A DNA stretch of 26,292 nucleotides from a virus. The notes beneath the pieces were generated by a model, which had not been told where the DNA came from, ran no database searches, and saw only the letters and a list, made by a program, of their open reading frames with translations. How positions within the stretch are numbered: position 1 is the stretch's first letter; the number at the start of each line of letters is the position of its first letter. The stretch covers positions 1 through 26,292 of the IMG/VR virus record IMGVR_UViG_3300034073_001649, one strand, 5' to 3'. Positions 1 to 5,079 of this stretch are shown in pieces. The translations under genes were made by a program, and so were the position numbers.

Positions 1-573
1 CACTACGAGGTTGCGAAGTCCGAGGGGTGGGATTGGCCGACACACCATCCCAAGATGCCATTCATCTTCAGGTCAACAGATGTCGGGCGTCTGCACCAGA
101 ACATGCGTAACTCTCTTGACTGGCTTCCAACCGTTGAAAAAAGCGGGATGCTTTTGCACGGAACCACGGGCATCGGCAAGAGCCGTGCCGCTTGGGAATG
201 GGTCAACAGGCGTTGGCTCAAGTCTCTGGAGAAGGACATAATGATGAAGTTCTTATTCCTATCCATGTCAGACCTAGAGGAACTTCTCCAGCAGTCTTGG
301 TCGGAGAAGAAGCACTCGGAGGTGCTGAAGGAAATAATCAGCATGCCGCTTCTTGCACTTGACGACTTCGGCAAGGAGCGTCTTACTCCACGCATGGCCG
401 CAGACCTCTTTGCCATAATCGACAAGCGTTCAATCAGTGCCAAGGCCACAATCATCACCACGAACTTCAACGGCAACGGACTCATCGACAGGTTCCAGCC
501 GCAAGACAGGGAGACGGGTGTCGCCCTCGTGAGAAGACTCCGCGACTACTACACGGCCTACGGCATGAACTAA
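1..573 (+). CDS. DnaC/IstB-like AAA+ ATPase, probable helicase loader (5' partial)
   Basis: The reading frame is open from base 1 to the TAA at 571-573, so the N-terminus lies outside the window and 190 residues are visible. A Walker A motif, GTTGIGKS, is encoded at 160-183 and a Walker B motif, LLALDDFGKE, at about 349-378. These are followed by a sensor-1-like IITTN and a late RRLRD with a candidate arginine finger. This order is typical of DnaC/IstB-type AAA+ ATPases, which load the replicative helicase onto DNA. The first internal ATG (55) would remove little before the ATPase core, but the upstream codons also read as protein (for example EGWDWPTHHP), so a start to the left is likely. 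The following replication and recombination genes on the same strand support the role. A transposition-type IstB ATPase is less likely because no transposase is near. Confidence 0.85.
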   Translation, partial: HYEVAKSEGWDWPTHHPKMPFIFRSTDVGRLHQNMRNSLDWLPTVEKSGMLLHGTTGIGKSRAAWEWVNRRWLKSLEKDIMMKFLFLSMSDLEELLQQSWSEKKHSEVLKEIISMPLLALDDFGKERLTPRMAADLFAIIDKRSISAKATIITTNFNGNGLIDRFQPQDRETGVALVRRLRDYYTAYGMN

Positions 574-582
574 CTTCCACCC

Positions 583-759
583 ATGAAAACAAAAGACATA
601 ATGATTACATTCCGATGCGAGAGCAACCTTGCCGAGCATCTGAATCAAACCGCCCGTTACTGCAAGTCAACTAGGTCAGACCTAATCAGGGCCACCCTTA
701 AGAATGTCAAGCCAAATGAGCAAAAGAAATTCGTCAAAAAGATGAAGGAAAACCTTTGA
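583..759 (+). CDS. small ribbon-helix-helix (CopG/Arc-like) DNA-binding protein
   Basis: This is a 58-residue frame starting at ATG 583, nine bases after the loader stop, and ending at TGA 757-759. After a short lead it has a beta-strand-like MITFRCESN, then a first helix, LAEHLNQTARYC, and a second helix, STRSDLIRATLKNV. That is the usual strand-helix-helix layout of ribbon-helix-helix repressors. The tail is strongly basic (KKFVKKMKEN). Proteins of this family dimerise and bind operator DNA, so an early-gene regulator is plausible. No operator is visible. The start lacks a Shine-Dalgarno sequence and sits in the same C-rich 'cacccATG' context as the genes at 802 and 1585. The fold call rests on pattern only. 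Confidence 0.7.
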   Translation: MKTKDIMITFRCESNLAEHLNQTARYCKSTRSDLIRATLKNVKPNEQKKFVKKMKENL

Positions 760-801
760 CATATGGCATACCTACCAAGAACATTACACCACACCACCAA
801 C

Positions 802-1578
802 ATGGAAAACAAAACCACATCACTACCTAACCTCGCTCCAGCACTCGTCAAGGCACTTGCGGAAACGCAGGACATCGTTGCGGATAGCACGAATCCATAT
901 CACCACAACAAATATGCCTCCTTGAGCCAGCACCTCAAGAGCCTGAAGCCAATCTTCGCCAAGCACGGTCTTGCCATCGTGCAGTTCCCGACAAGCGGCT
1001 TCGACAGCGGCGTTGGCGTCAAGACCATCATTTTGCACACCAGCGGAGAAACGCTTGAGTCCAGCGTTGTCGTCAACGAGCCTTTCGAGAAGGGCAAGGA
1101 CAAGAACGGGAACGACTTCGAACGCAAGGGCTTCAGCGGCCAACAGGCGGGTGCTCTGATTTCCTATCTTCGCAGATACGCCCTCGCCGCCGTCGCTGGC
1201 GTCGCCACGGAGGACGATGATGCCGAGACTGACCGTGTTGCACAGGTTGGACAGGAGTTCGTTCCGAACAAGACCTTCGTCAAGAACCCTAACGCCGCAC
1301 CAGCCCAGACCCAGCAGACGGACATCGACCCAACAATCGTTGTCCCGTTCGGACGCTCCAAGGGCCAACAGGTTGGGACGCTCTCCAAGGAAGACCTCAA
1401 ATTCTGGGCCGAGCAGTGGGAGCCTCGCCCTTACGAGAAAACTGGCAGGGTCACGAAGAAGGATGCCACCCTCAAGGCAACCGCAGTCCATCTTTATGCC
1501 AACGCCGCACCAAAGAACCTTCAGGAACTGGCCGAGATGGACGATGTTCCGTTCGGAGACGAAGGAAACCCATTCTAA
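802..1578 (+). CDS. ERF-family single-strand annealing recombinase
   Basis: The protein has 258 residues from ATG 802 (an in-frame ATG at 763 would add 13). I prefer 802 because its 'ccaacATG' context matches the neighbouring starts and the extra residues look unlike the family. The core has the ERF signatures NPYHHNKYASLSQHL, KHGLAIVQFP, GALISYLRRYALAAVAGVAT and the acidic EDDDAE. ERF proteins anneal complementary single strands in phage recombination and genome circularisation or repair. A second block, VPFGRSKGQQVGTLSKEDL, resembles the PFGK-type module often attached to phage and host nucleic-acid enzymes. The last residues, MDDVPFGDEGNPF, are acidic and end in Pro-Phe like the tip of SSB proteins. 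Position next to a helicase loader fits an early recombination/replication module. Confidence 0.88.
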   Translation: MENKTTSLPNLAPALVKALAETQDIVADSTNPYHHNKYASLSQHLKSLKPIFAKHGLAIVQFPTSGFDSGVGVKTIILHTSGETLESSVVVNEPFEKGKDKNGNDFERKGFSGQQAGALISYLRRYALAAVAGVATEDDDAETDRVAQVGQEFVPNKTFVKNPNAAPAQTQQTDIDPTIVVPFGRSKGQQVGTLSKEDLKFWAEQWEPRPYEKTGRVTKKDATLKATAVHLYANAAPKNLQELAEMDDVPFGDEGNPF

Positions 1579-1584
1579 TCAACC

Positions 1585-1794
1585 ATGAGCAAATACATTC
1601 AATACAAGGACACCAACTACATCATCCTCTCTGACGGTAGGGCGGCTCGGCTTCTCAAGCCAACCAAGTCAAAGTCCGCCAAGCAACAATACATCAACTT
1701 CATCATCAACGGGAAGCAGGAGCGTATTAATGTTTCCACGCTGAAGGAGATGTTTGAGGCAAGCACAGGTGAAGAGCAGACCACTCAAGCCTGA
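1585..1794 (+). CDS. small hypothetical protein with a beta-rich core
   Basis: This 69-residue protein begins six bases after the ERF stop, with the start context 'tcaaccATG'. The core YIILSDGRAARLLKPTKS followed by QQYINFIINGKQERI resembles the strand-rich lead region (NUMOD4-like) found in front of HNH homing endonucleases and in stand-alone phage proteins. No HNH motif follows, so it is not an endonuclease as it stands. The lysine-rich centre (KPTKSKSAK) would suit nucleic-acid contact. The C-terminal tail is polar. The function is unknown and the family resemblance is weak. Confidence 0.65.
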   Translation: MSKYIQYKDTNYIILSDGRAARLLKPTKSKSAKQQYINFIINGKQERINVSTLKEMFEASTGEEQTTQA

Positions 1795-1814
1795 CTTTGA
1801 GCCAAAGTCCGTTG

Positions 1815-1861
1815 GCCTCCCTTTTCTGTCCCGAATGGCGGGTATGCAGAAAAGGCGAGGC
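1815..1861 (+). promoter_or_regulatory. strong RNA hairpin with an ATG in its loop
   Basis: Bases 1815-1828 pair with 1847-1861 over 14 base pairs, with only C1856 bulged. Inside this, CCCG (1830-1833) pairs with CGGG (1839-1842) around a five-base loop, AATGG. The ATG in that loop (1835-1837) is the in-frame start of the small gene 1835-2029. No T-run follows, so it is not a classical terminator. An RNA processing site or a translational control element is possible. The pairing is directly visible; the role is inferred. Confidence 0.6.
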
Positions 1862-2029
1862 GGCGGTAAATACACAATCCTACAAACACCAAAACTACAA
1901 GAAGCCATAGAACTATGGAGACAGGACAAGGAACTACTGACCAAACAAAGGGCATTAATAACTCAATTAGAGGGGCGGCTGTCGCAGTCGGGCTTAAGCC
2001 AGAAACAGTCAAAAAGTTCTTGCCGCTAA
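1835..2029 (+). CDS. small hypothetical helical protein
   Basis: This is a 64-residue frame from ATG 1835. The same frame is open back to an ATG at 1754, but that would overlap the previous gene and run through the hairpin. The lead MQKRRGGGKYTI is basic. The middle (LQEAIELWRQDKELL, then TKQRALITQLEGRL) looks like an amphipathic helix or short coiled coil. The last 115 bases overlap the next gene, 1915-2238, in another frame, so both are unlikely to be equally constrained. The frame is kept because the helical part has sensible composition and fills an otherwise empty stretch. It may instead be chance. Confidence 0.45.
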   Translation: MAGMQKRRGGGKYTILQTPKLQEAIELWRQDKELLTKQRALITQLEGRLSQSGLSQKQSKSSCR

Positions 2030-2238
2030 TGAGGTCGTATGAAATTGGGGATATGATTTCAATGGACTACGAGCAACTGTCAGAGGAAAATAACAGGCTA
2101 GGAAAATTCATTCGCTCGCTTCAGGATGAAAAAGAATACCTGTTGCAAAGAATAGATGAACTTTCCAATACAGTCAGAAAACAGCACGAAGAGGCTGTGA
2201 AACTCCAAAGAGATGTCCTCAAAGCCCAAGGCAAGTAA
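1915..2238 (+). CDS. coiled-coil protein with a possible HTH head
   Basis: The protein has 107 residues. The N-terminal part contains GAAVAVGLKPETVKKFLPLM, which could form a helix-turn-helix. Residues from about 50 on, including YEQLSEENNRLGKFIRSL and RIDELSNTVRKQHEEAV, form a long charged heptad pattern typical of a coiled coil. The start overlaps the previous frame by 115 bases and the end overlaps the phosphoesterase start (2213) by 26 bases. Such overlaps suggest translational coupling in a dense early operon. No Shine-Dalgarno sequence is seen at ATG 1915. The function is unknown; an oligomeric DNA-binding or packaging-adaptor-like role cannot be told apart from sequence. Confidence 0.7.
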   Translation: METGQGTTDQTKGINNSIRGAAVAVGLKPETVKKFLPLMRSYEIGDMISMDYEQLSEENNRLGKFIRSLQDEKEYLLQRIDELSNTVRKQHEEAVKLQRDVLKAQGK

Positions 2239-2995
2239 GTGGCGTAAGTTCGTCTTTGTGACGGATAGCCACGGCGACATCATCAATTGGGATGCCGCCA
2301 ACGAATGCGTCAATTTCATTGATGAGTTCAAGCCTGACGACATCATCTTTGGCGGGGACGGGCTGGACATTCGCTCGCTTCGTGGCAAGGCACACGCACA
2401 GGAGCAGGGCGAGTCGCTGAACGATGACATCAATGCGTTCAAGCGGTTTATGACAATGCTCTTCAAGGGCAGGAGAGCCAACAAATATTACCTGTGGGGC
2501 AACCACGAGGACAGGCTTCAATGTGCCGTTGAAACCAGCGGCTCGGCAATCGTGCGTGACTATGCACAGGGAATCATCGATGAAATAGAAACATTCCTTT
2601 ACAAACTAGGCATCAAGAAAATCGTTCCATTCAACGCAGACGAGGGTGTTCTCACCCTTGGGCCTCTCCGCTTTATTCACGGATATGTCCACAATGTGAA
2701 CGCAACCCGACAGCAAGCCCTTCACTTTGGCAAGGAAGGCGGAGCCGTCCTTATGGGTGACTCGCACAGGCTGGAGCAAGTCAATGTCGCCAAATACAAC
2801 GGCGTTGTCGGATATGCCTGTGGTTGCCTTCAGAACATCCCCAAGGCCCATTACGCCAAAAGGCGTTTGGGTCGCAGTGCTTGGGCAAACGGCTGGGCCT
2901 ATGGCTACTGGAACGAGCAGGGCGGCTGGAAGGTCTGGCTAGCCCATAGGGTCAACGGCGTTTGGTGCTACACCATCAAGTCATCAATCGACTGA
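2213..2995 (+). CDS. calcineurin-like metallophosphoesterase
   Basis: The protein has 260 residues and carries the metal-binding blocks of the calcineurin-like phosphoesterase fold in order: D18-S-H20 (VFVTDSHGD), GGD at 47-49, GNHED at 96-100, an IHG histidine at 156 and GDSHR at 182-186. The last block usually reads GHxH; here the first histidine is Asp183 while His185 is kept. These residues normally hold two metal ions and cleave phosphoesters. Phage members of this superfamily act on nucleic acids or nucleotides, but the substrate cannot be read from the sequence. It overlaps the coiled-coil gene upstream by 26 bases and shares a TGATG stop/start with the next gene. The C-terminal part is rich in Trp and Tyr (WANGWAYGYWNEQGGW), possibly a substrate- or partner-contact surface. 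Confidence 0.88.
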   Translation: MSSKPKASKWRKFVFVTDSHGDIINWDAANECVNFIDEFKPDDIIFGGDGLDIRSLRGKAHAQEQGESLNDDINAFKRFMTMLFKGRRANKYYLWGNHEDRLQCAVETSGSAIVRDYAQGIIDEIETFLYKLGIKKIVPFNADEGVLTLGPLRFIHGYVHNVNATRQQALHFGKEGGAVLMGDSHRLEQVNVAKYNGVVGYACGCLQNIPKAHYAKRRLGRSAWANGWAYGYWNEQGGWKVWLAHRVNGVWCYTIKSSID

Positions 2996-3243
2996 TGCCT
3001 AGGGGATATAAGAAACAGGGGCCACCCTACTACGGAGCCAAGGTCAAGTGCCTAGTCTGTGGAGACATCGTTCAGTCGGCAACCGTCCACGATTTCAAGA
3101 CCTGCAAGTGCTGGGTTGAGACTAGAAACAAGAAGAACCCAACAGGCATTGCGGTTGACGGAGGCTCGTCCTACTTCAAGTTTTCATATACAGACCCGTC
3201 CAAGTATGAGATAATGGATTCTGGCAACTACAAGAATGACTAA
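2995..3243 (+). CDS. small Cys-rich protein, likely zinc-binding (DUF7695-like)
   Basis: The protein has 82 residues. The start ATG 2995 shares its A with the TGA of the phosphoesterase (TGATG), so the pair is probably translationally coupled. Residues C19-x2-C22 and C37-x-C39 in KVKCLVCGD and FKTCKCW form a likely single zinc site, and AVDGGSSYFKF follows. This C..C / HDF..C.C / VDGG pattern is one I recognise from small phage proteins of unknown role (DUF7695 type). No catalytic residues are apparent. It overlaps the next gene by eight bases. Confidence 0.75.
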   Translation: MPRGYKKQGPPYYGAKVKCLVCGDIVQSATVHDFKTCKCWVETRNKKNPTGIAVDGGSSYFKFSYTDPSKYEIMDSGNYKND

Positions 3244-3496
3244 CTACGCAGACATCGAAAGGGCGTTCCTGCTTTACAAGAACAGGAAAACCCCAGAGGA
3301 ACCAGTTCCAAAGGGTTGGTTCACGGCAGAGCAAGCCGCAAAGCAAAAGAACATTTCTGTCAGGGACGCACAGCGTATGTTGAGAATACTTTATTCCGAC
3401 GGTTCCGTTCTTATGCAGAAGTTCAGAATCAAGTCTGGGCTTAGGGTTTACCCTATACCACACTACCGATTTCCAGCCAAGGGGGTGCAGCCGTGA
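3236..3496 (+). CDS. HTH-like DNA-binding protein ending in the KGVQP junction
   Basis: The protein has 86 residues from ATG 3236. The segment WFTAEQAAKQKNISVRDAQR, followed by a helix and a strand-like VLMQKFRIKSGLRVYPIPHY, reads as a helix-turn-helix with a wing, so a small winged-helix DNA-binding protein is plausible. Its last codons (AKGVQP then TGA) are the first copy of the 19-base junction repeat that links the following small genes. The TGA overlaps the GTG of the next gene. The HTH call is by pattern only. Confidence 0.7.
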   Translation: MTNYADIERAFLLYKNRKTPEEPVPKGWFTAEQAAKQKNISVRDAQRMLRILYSDGSVLMQKFRIKSGLRVYPIPHYRFPAKGVQP

Positions 3497-3536
3497 GCAA
3501 CGAGCAAGACCGCCGCACCATCTTCCGCTTGCAGGA
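3493..3536 (+). repeat. 44-base direct repeat, copy A
   Basis: It is identical to 4443-4486. It encodes the SNEQDRRTIFRLQD head of two different array genes. The perfect identity contrasts with the diverged sequence that follows. Confidence 0.9.
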
Positions 3537-3678
3537 CGATGTTAAGCGTCTCCAAGCCGAGAACGAGCGGCTCCGCAACTTGGCAAAGGACATCTACGAA
3601 AGGGGCAATGTATCTATCAACAAGGATGATTGGGAGTTTGTATTTCAGATGAACGCCGCCAAAGAGGTGCAGCCGTGA
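3493..3678 (+). CDS. small coiled-coil protein of the cassette array (1)
   Basis: The protein has 61 residues from GTG 3493, which overlaps the previous stop as GTGA. An AAGGGGG stretch lies seven bases upstream. Domain order: SNEQDRRTIFRLQDD head, a coiled coil with RLQAENERLRNLAKDI, then a short tail ending AAKEVQP. Its first 44 bases are identical to the first 44 bases of the gene at 4443, and its LQAENERL DNA matches other array members, so the gene is a mosaic of shared modules. Small phage proteins with this kind of coiled coil are common and have no assigned function. The junction at its end differs from the usual copy at two bases (AAAGAGG). Confidence 0.75.
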   Translation: MSNEQDRRTIFRLQDDVKRLQAENERLRNLAKDIYERGNVSINKDDWEFVFQMNAAKEVQP

Positions 3679-3818
3679 GCCTTTCGCTTGATTATGTCGA
3701 GCGACTGGTTAGAAATGAGAGGATAACTTTTTTCATCATTGGATTCTCAACCGCCACAATAATTATGACGCTATTGATTGTTATTGCAGAAAGAGCCGCC
3801 AAGGGGGTGCAGCCGTGA
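3675..3818 (+). CDS. small single-pass membrane protein in the cassette array (2)
   Basis: The protein has 47 residues from GTG 3675, overlapping the previous stop as GTGA. An ATG further upstream in the same frame (3630) lies inside the previous gene and is unlikely. A polar head, SLDYVERLVRNER, is followed by one hydrophobic segment, FFIIGFSTATIIMTLLIVIA, and then the shared tail AAKGVQP. Positive charges before the segment and a short tail after it suggest an N-in topology. It is the only array member with a membrane segment, so the junction has joined it to unrelated coiled-coil genes. A host-membrane effector or a small holin-like peptide are both possible. Confidence 0.68.
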   Translation: MSLSLDYVERLVRNERITFFIIGFSTATIIMTLLIVIAERAAKGVQP

Positions 3819-4204
3819 GGCAGCCTACCCGATACGATGTCGGAATGAAGGAGGAAAGGTGCGATAAGACAGGATTTTACGCATCCTTTCCGTGGGTCTA
3901 TCCATCCGATGATGGAAAGTATGTCTTGCACGCCGACTACGCCGCCCTCCAAGCCGAGAACGAGCGGCTGAACGAGCGTGTTAGGATAAAGTTTGAAAAG
4001 ATTGAAGACCCGATGGATGAATACCTCAACCAAGTGCTAAGGAAGAACTGTGCAAAGTTGGAAGCCGAGAACGAGCGGCTCCGCAAGGCGGGGGATGCTC
4101 TGGTTTTTGCAAATGAAGGTTTCATCTACGGGCATCCATACACCACAAAACAAGTTCTTGCGGCAATTTATGAATGGTCCGCCGCCAAGGGGGTGCAGCC
4201 GTGA
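3815..4204 (+). CDS. coiled-coil protein of the cassette array (3)
   Basis: The protein has 129 residues from GTG 3815 and is the longest array member. The head, MRQPTRYDVGMKEERCDK, is followed by DDGKYVLHADYAALQAENER, a long coiled coil, a second LEAENERLRKAGDAL, a C-terminal YTTKQVLAAIYEW and the tail SAAKGVQP. Forty bases (3930-3969) are identical to 4286-4325 in the next gene. The second coiled-coil block resembles the one in the gene at 4443, including the GCGGGGGATGC stretch. The two internal copies of AENERL suggest lengthening by recombination between repeats. The function is unknown. Confidence 0.75.
   Translation: MRQPTRYDVGMKEERCDKTGFYASFPWVYPSDDGKYVLHADYAALQAENERLNERVRIKFEKIEDPMDEYLNQVLRKNCAKLEAENERLRKAGDALVFANEGFIYGHPYTTKQVLAAIYEWSAAKGVQP
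3930..3969 (+). repeat. 40-base direct repeat, copy A
   Basis: It is identical to 4286-4325 and encodes ADYAALQAENERL in gene 3815-4204. The sequences on both sides of the two copies differ. Confidence 0.9.
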
Positions 4205-4446
4205 GCCAGCCCAAGCGATACGCATTGCGACTGCCAGACATCTCCTACGGAACCGAGGAAAGTCCGAATGGCGAGTATGTCCGCTACGCCGACTACGCCG
4301 CCCTCCAAGCCGAGAACGAGCGGCTCCATGCAGACAACAATGTTCTGCTGAACCCTGAAAAGTTTCCTCACAGGTTCGCAGAGACTTGTTTCATTGCTGG
4401 ATACAAGCAGGGCATCAATGATGCTTTAAAGAAAGAGCAGTCGTGA
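4201..4446 (+). CDS. coiled-coil protein of the cassette array (4)
   Basis: The protein has 81 residues from GTG 4201 (GTGA overlap with the previous stop, AAGGGGG upstream). The head SQPKRYALRLPDISYG is followed by NGEYVRYADYAALQAENERL and a C-terminal part, FPHRFAETCFIAGYKQGIND, which differs from its neighbours. The middle block is a near-copy of the one in gene 3815. The end, KKEQS, is encoded by a degenerate junction (4428-4446) that keeps only GCAG.CGTGA, so it does not carry the KGVQP tail. The function is unknown. Confidence 0.75.
   Translation: MSQPKRYALRLPDISYGTEESPNGEYVRYADYAALQAENERLHADNNVLLNPEKFPHRFAETCFIAGYKQGINDALKKEQS
4286..4325 (+). repeat. 40-base direct repeat, copy B
   Basis: It is identical to 3930-3969 and encodes ADYAALQAENERL in gene 4201-4446. 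Confidence 0.9.
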
Positions 4447-4486
4447 GCAACGAGCAAGACCGCCGCACCATCTTCCGCTTGCAGGA
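4443..4486 (+). repeat. 44-base direct repeat, copy B
   Basis: It is identical to 3493-3536, about 950 bases away, in the same orientation. The following bases differ at once (GATGAA here, GACGAT in copy A). Confidence 0.9.
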
Positions 4487-4760
4487 TGAACTGCGGCTGG
4501 CGAAGGAGGCCAACGCCGCCCTCCAAGTCGAGAACGAGCGGCTTGATAAATCAAACACATCGCTTCTCGGAACAATAGACATTATTGACGACAAGTATGG
4601 TGAACTCCAAGCCGAGGTCGAGCGGCTCCGCAACGCGGGGGATGCGATGGAAAATGAGTTGTTCCGTGTTATTCTTATGGAACTTCCAGGACTTGAAAAA
4701 GAGGACATCAACAACCAATACATCGCCGATTGGCGAGCCGCCAAGGGGGTGCAGCCGTGA
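4443..4760 (+). CDS. coiled-coil protein of the cassette array (5)
   Basis: The protein has 105 residues from GTG 4443 (GTGA overlap). It repeats the SNEQDRRTIFRLQDE head of gene 3493 with 44 identical bases. It then has AALQVENERLDKS, YGELQAEVERLRNAGDAM and a distinct acidic C-terminal stretch, VILMELPGLEKEDINNQY, before the tail RAAKGVQP. Three coiled-coil blocks of slightly different sequence make this the most diverged array member. The start is preceded by the degenerate junction, with AAAGAAAG instead of AAGGGGG. Confidence 0.75.
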   Translation: MSNEQDRRTIFRLQDELRLAKEANAALQVENERLDKSNTSLLGTIDIIDDKYGELQAEVERLRNAGDAMENELFRVILMELPGLEKEDINNQYIADWRAAKGVQP

Positions 4761-4885
4761 GCCGTAAAAAGAAGCCAGCAAGAAAGAAGCCAATCATAAC
4801 AAGTGCTTTGCCGACTTATTGGGAACTTGTGGCTTTCGCAGAAACGAGGAAGCCAAAAAAGAAAGCCAAGGGGGTGCAGCCGTGA
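4757..4885 (+). CDS. very basic 42-residue protein in the cassette array (6)
   Basis: The frame starts at GTG 4757 (GTGA overlap, AAGGGGG upstream) and ends at TGA 4883-4885. It has two lysine/arginine clusters, SRKKKPARKKP and RKPKKKAK, around a short hydrophobic centre, ALPTYWELVAFAE, and ends KGVQP. The charge suggests binding to nucleic acid or to an acidic partner. The perfect junctions on both sides argue that it is a real cassette rather than a chance frame. There is no recognisable family. Confidence 0.6.
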   Translation: MSRKKKPARKKPIITSALPTYWELVAFAETRKPKKKAKGVQP

Positions 4886-5079
4886 TTCACGAGTTCCGCA
4901 ACCCAATGCCTGTTGAGACTCCGCTGGGTTACGGTATGCTAATCTATGTTAGAGATGGCGGCACATTCGCAAACGATGTGTTTGCTGTTGTCCTAGAGGA
5001 TGGCGGACTCAGGCATTTCTCCTCCGAGCAAATCAAGTTCCTTCAGAACAGCACTTTTGACATTCGCAACAATGGCTAA
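4882..5079 (+). CDS. small beta-rich phage protein, last member of the array
   Basis: The protein has 65 residues from GTG 4882 (GTGA overlap, AAGGGGG upstream). The sequence MIHEFRNPMPVETPLG, then GMLIYVRDGGTFANDVF, VVLEDGGLRHFSSEQIKF, resembles a widespread small phage protein with a compact beta-barrel-like pattern and no known role. It has no coiled coil and no KGVQP tail, so the junction series ends here. It overlaps the next gene by eight bases. Confidence 0.72.
   Translation: MIHEFRNPMPVETPLGYGMLIYVRDGGTFANDVFAVVLEDGGLRHFSSEQIKFLQNSTFDIRNNG

Larger units (their letters stand above)
3550..4627 (+). repeat. LQAENERL coiled-coil DNA module, six copies
   Basis: The 23-base block encoding LQAENERL is found at 3550-3572, 3947-3969, 4303-4325 (identical), 4521-4543 (one change), 4605-4627 (three changes) and, for its last 19 bases, 4062-4080. 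All copies are in frame in different small genes. In several copies CTCCGCAA.GCGGGGGATGC follows. Direct repeats of this length could serve as sites of homologous exchange. Confidence 0.85.
3478..4885 (+). repeat. 19-base stop/RBS/start junction repeat, seven copies
   Basis: The sequence CAAGGGGGTGCAGCCGTGA occurs exactly at 3478-3496, 3800-3818, 4186-4204, 4742-4760 and 4867-4885. A copy with two changes lies at 3660-3678 and a degenerate copy at 4428-4446. Each one encodes the end of one gene (usually KGVQP), offers a GGGGG stretch seven bases before the next GTG, and ends in the overlapping GTGA stop/start. Identity also holds at synonymous positions, so the DNA or RNA itself is conserved, or the copies are recent. 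Confidence 0.9.

Noticed and set aside
823-1491. Long open frame (222 codons) on the minus strand opposite the ERF gene
   Set aside because: It is a shadow: the plus-strand frame carries clear ERF motifs, while this frame is Leu/Val/Gly-rich without any recognisable pattern.
1815-1861. Intrinsic transcription terminator
   Set aside because: The stem is strong but is followed by GGCGGTAAATAC on the plus strand rather than a T-run, and the operon appears to continue directly downstream.
3478-4885. CRISPR array
   Set aside because: The repeats are spaced irregularly, lie in frame within genes and carry stop/start signals. There is no constant spacer length and no cas gene.
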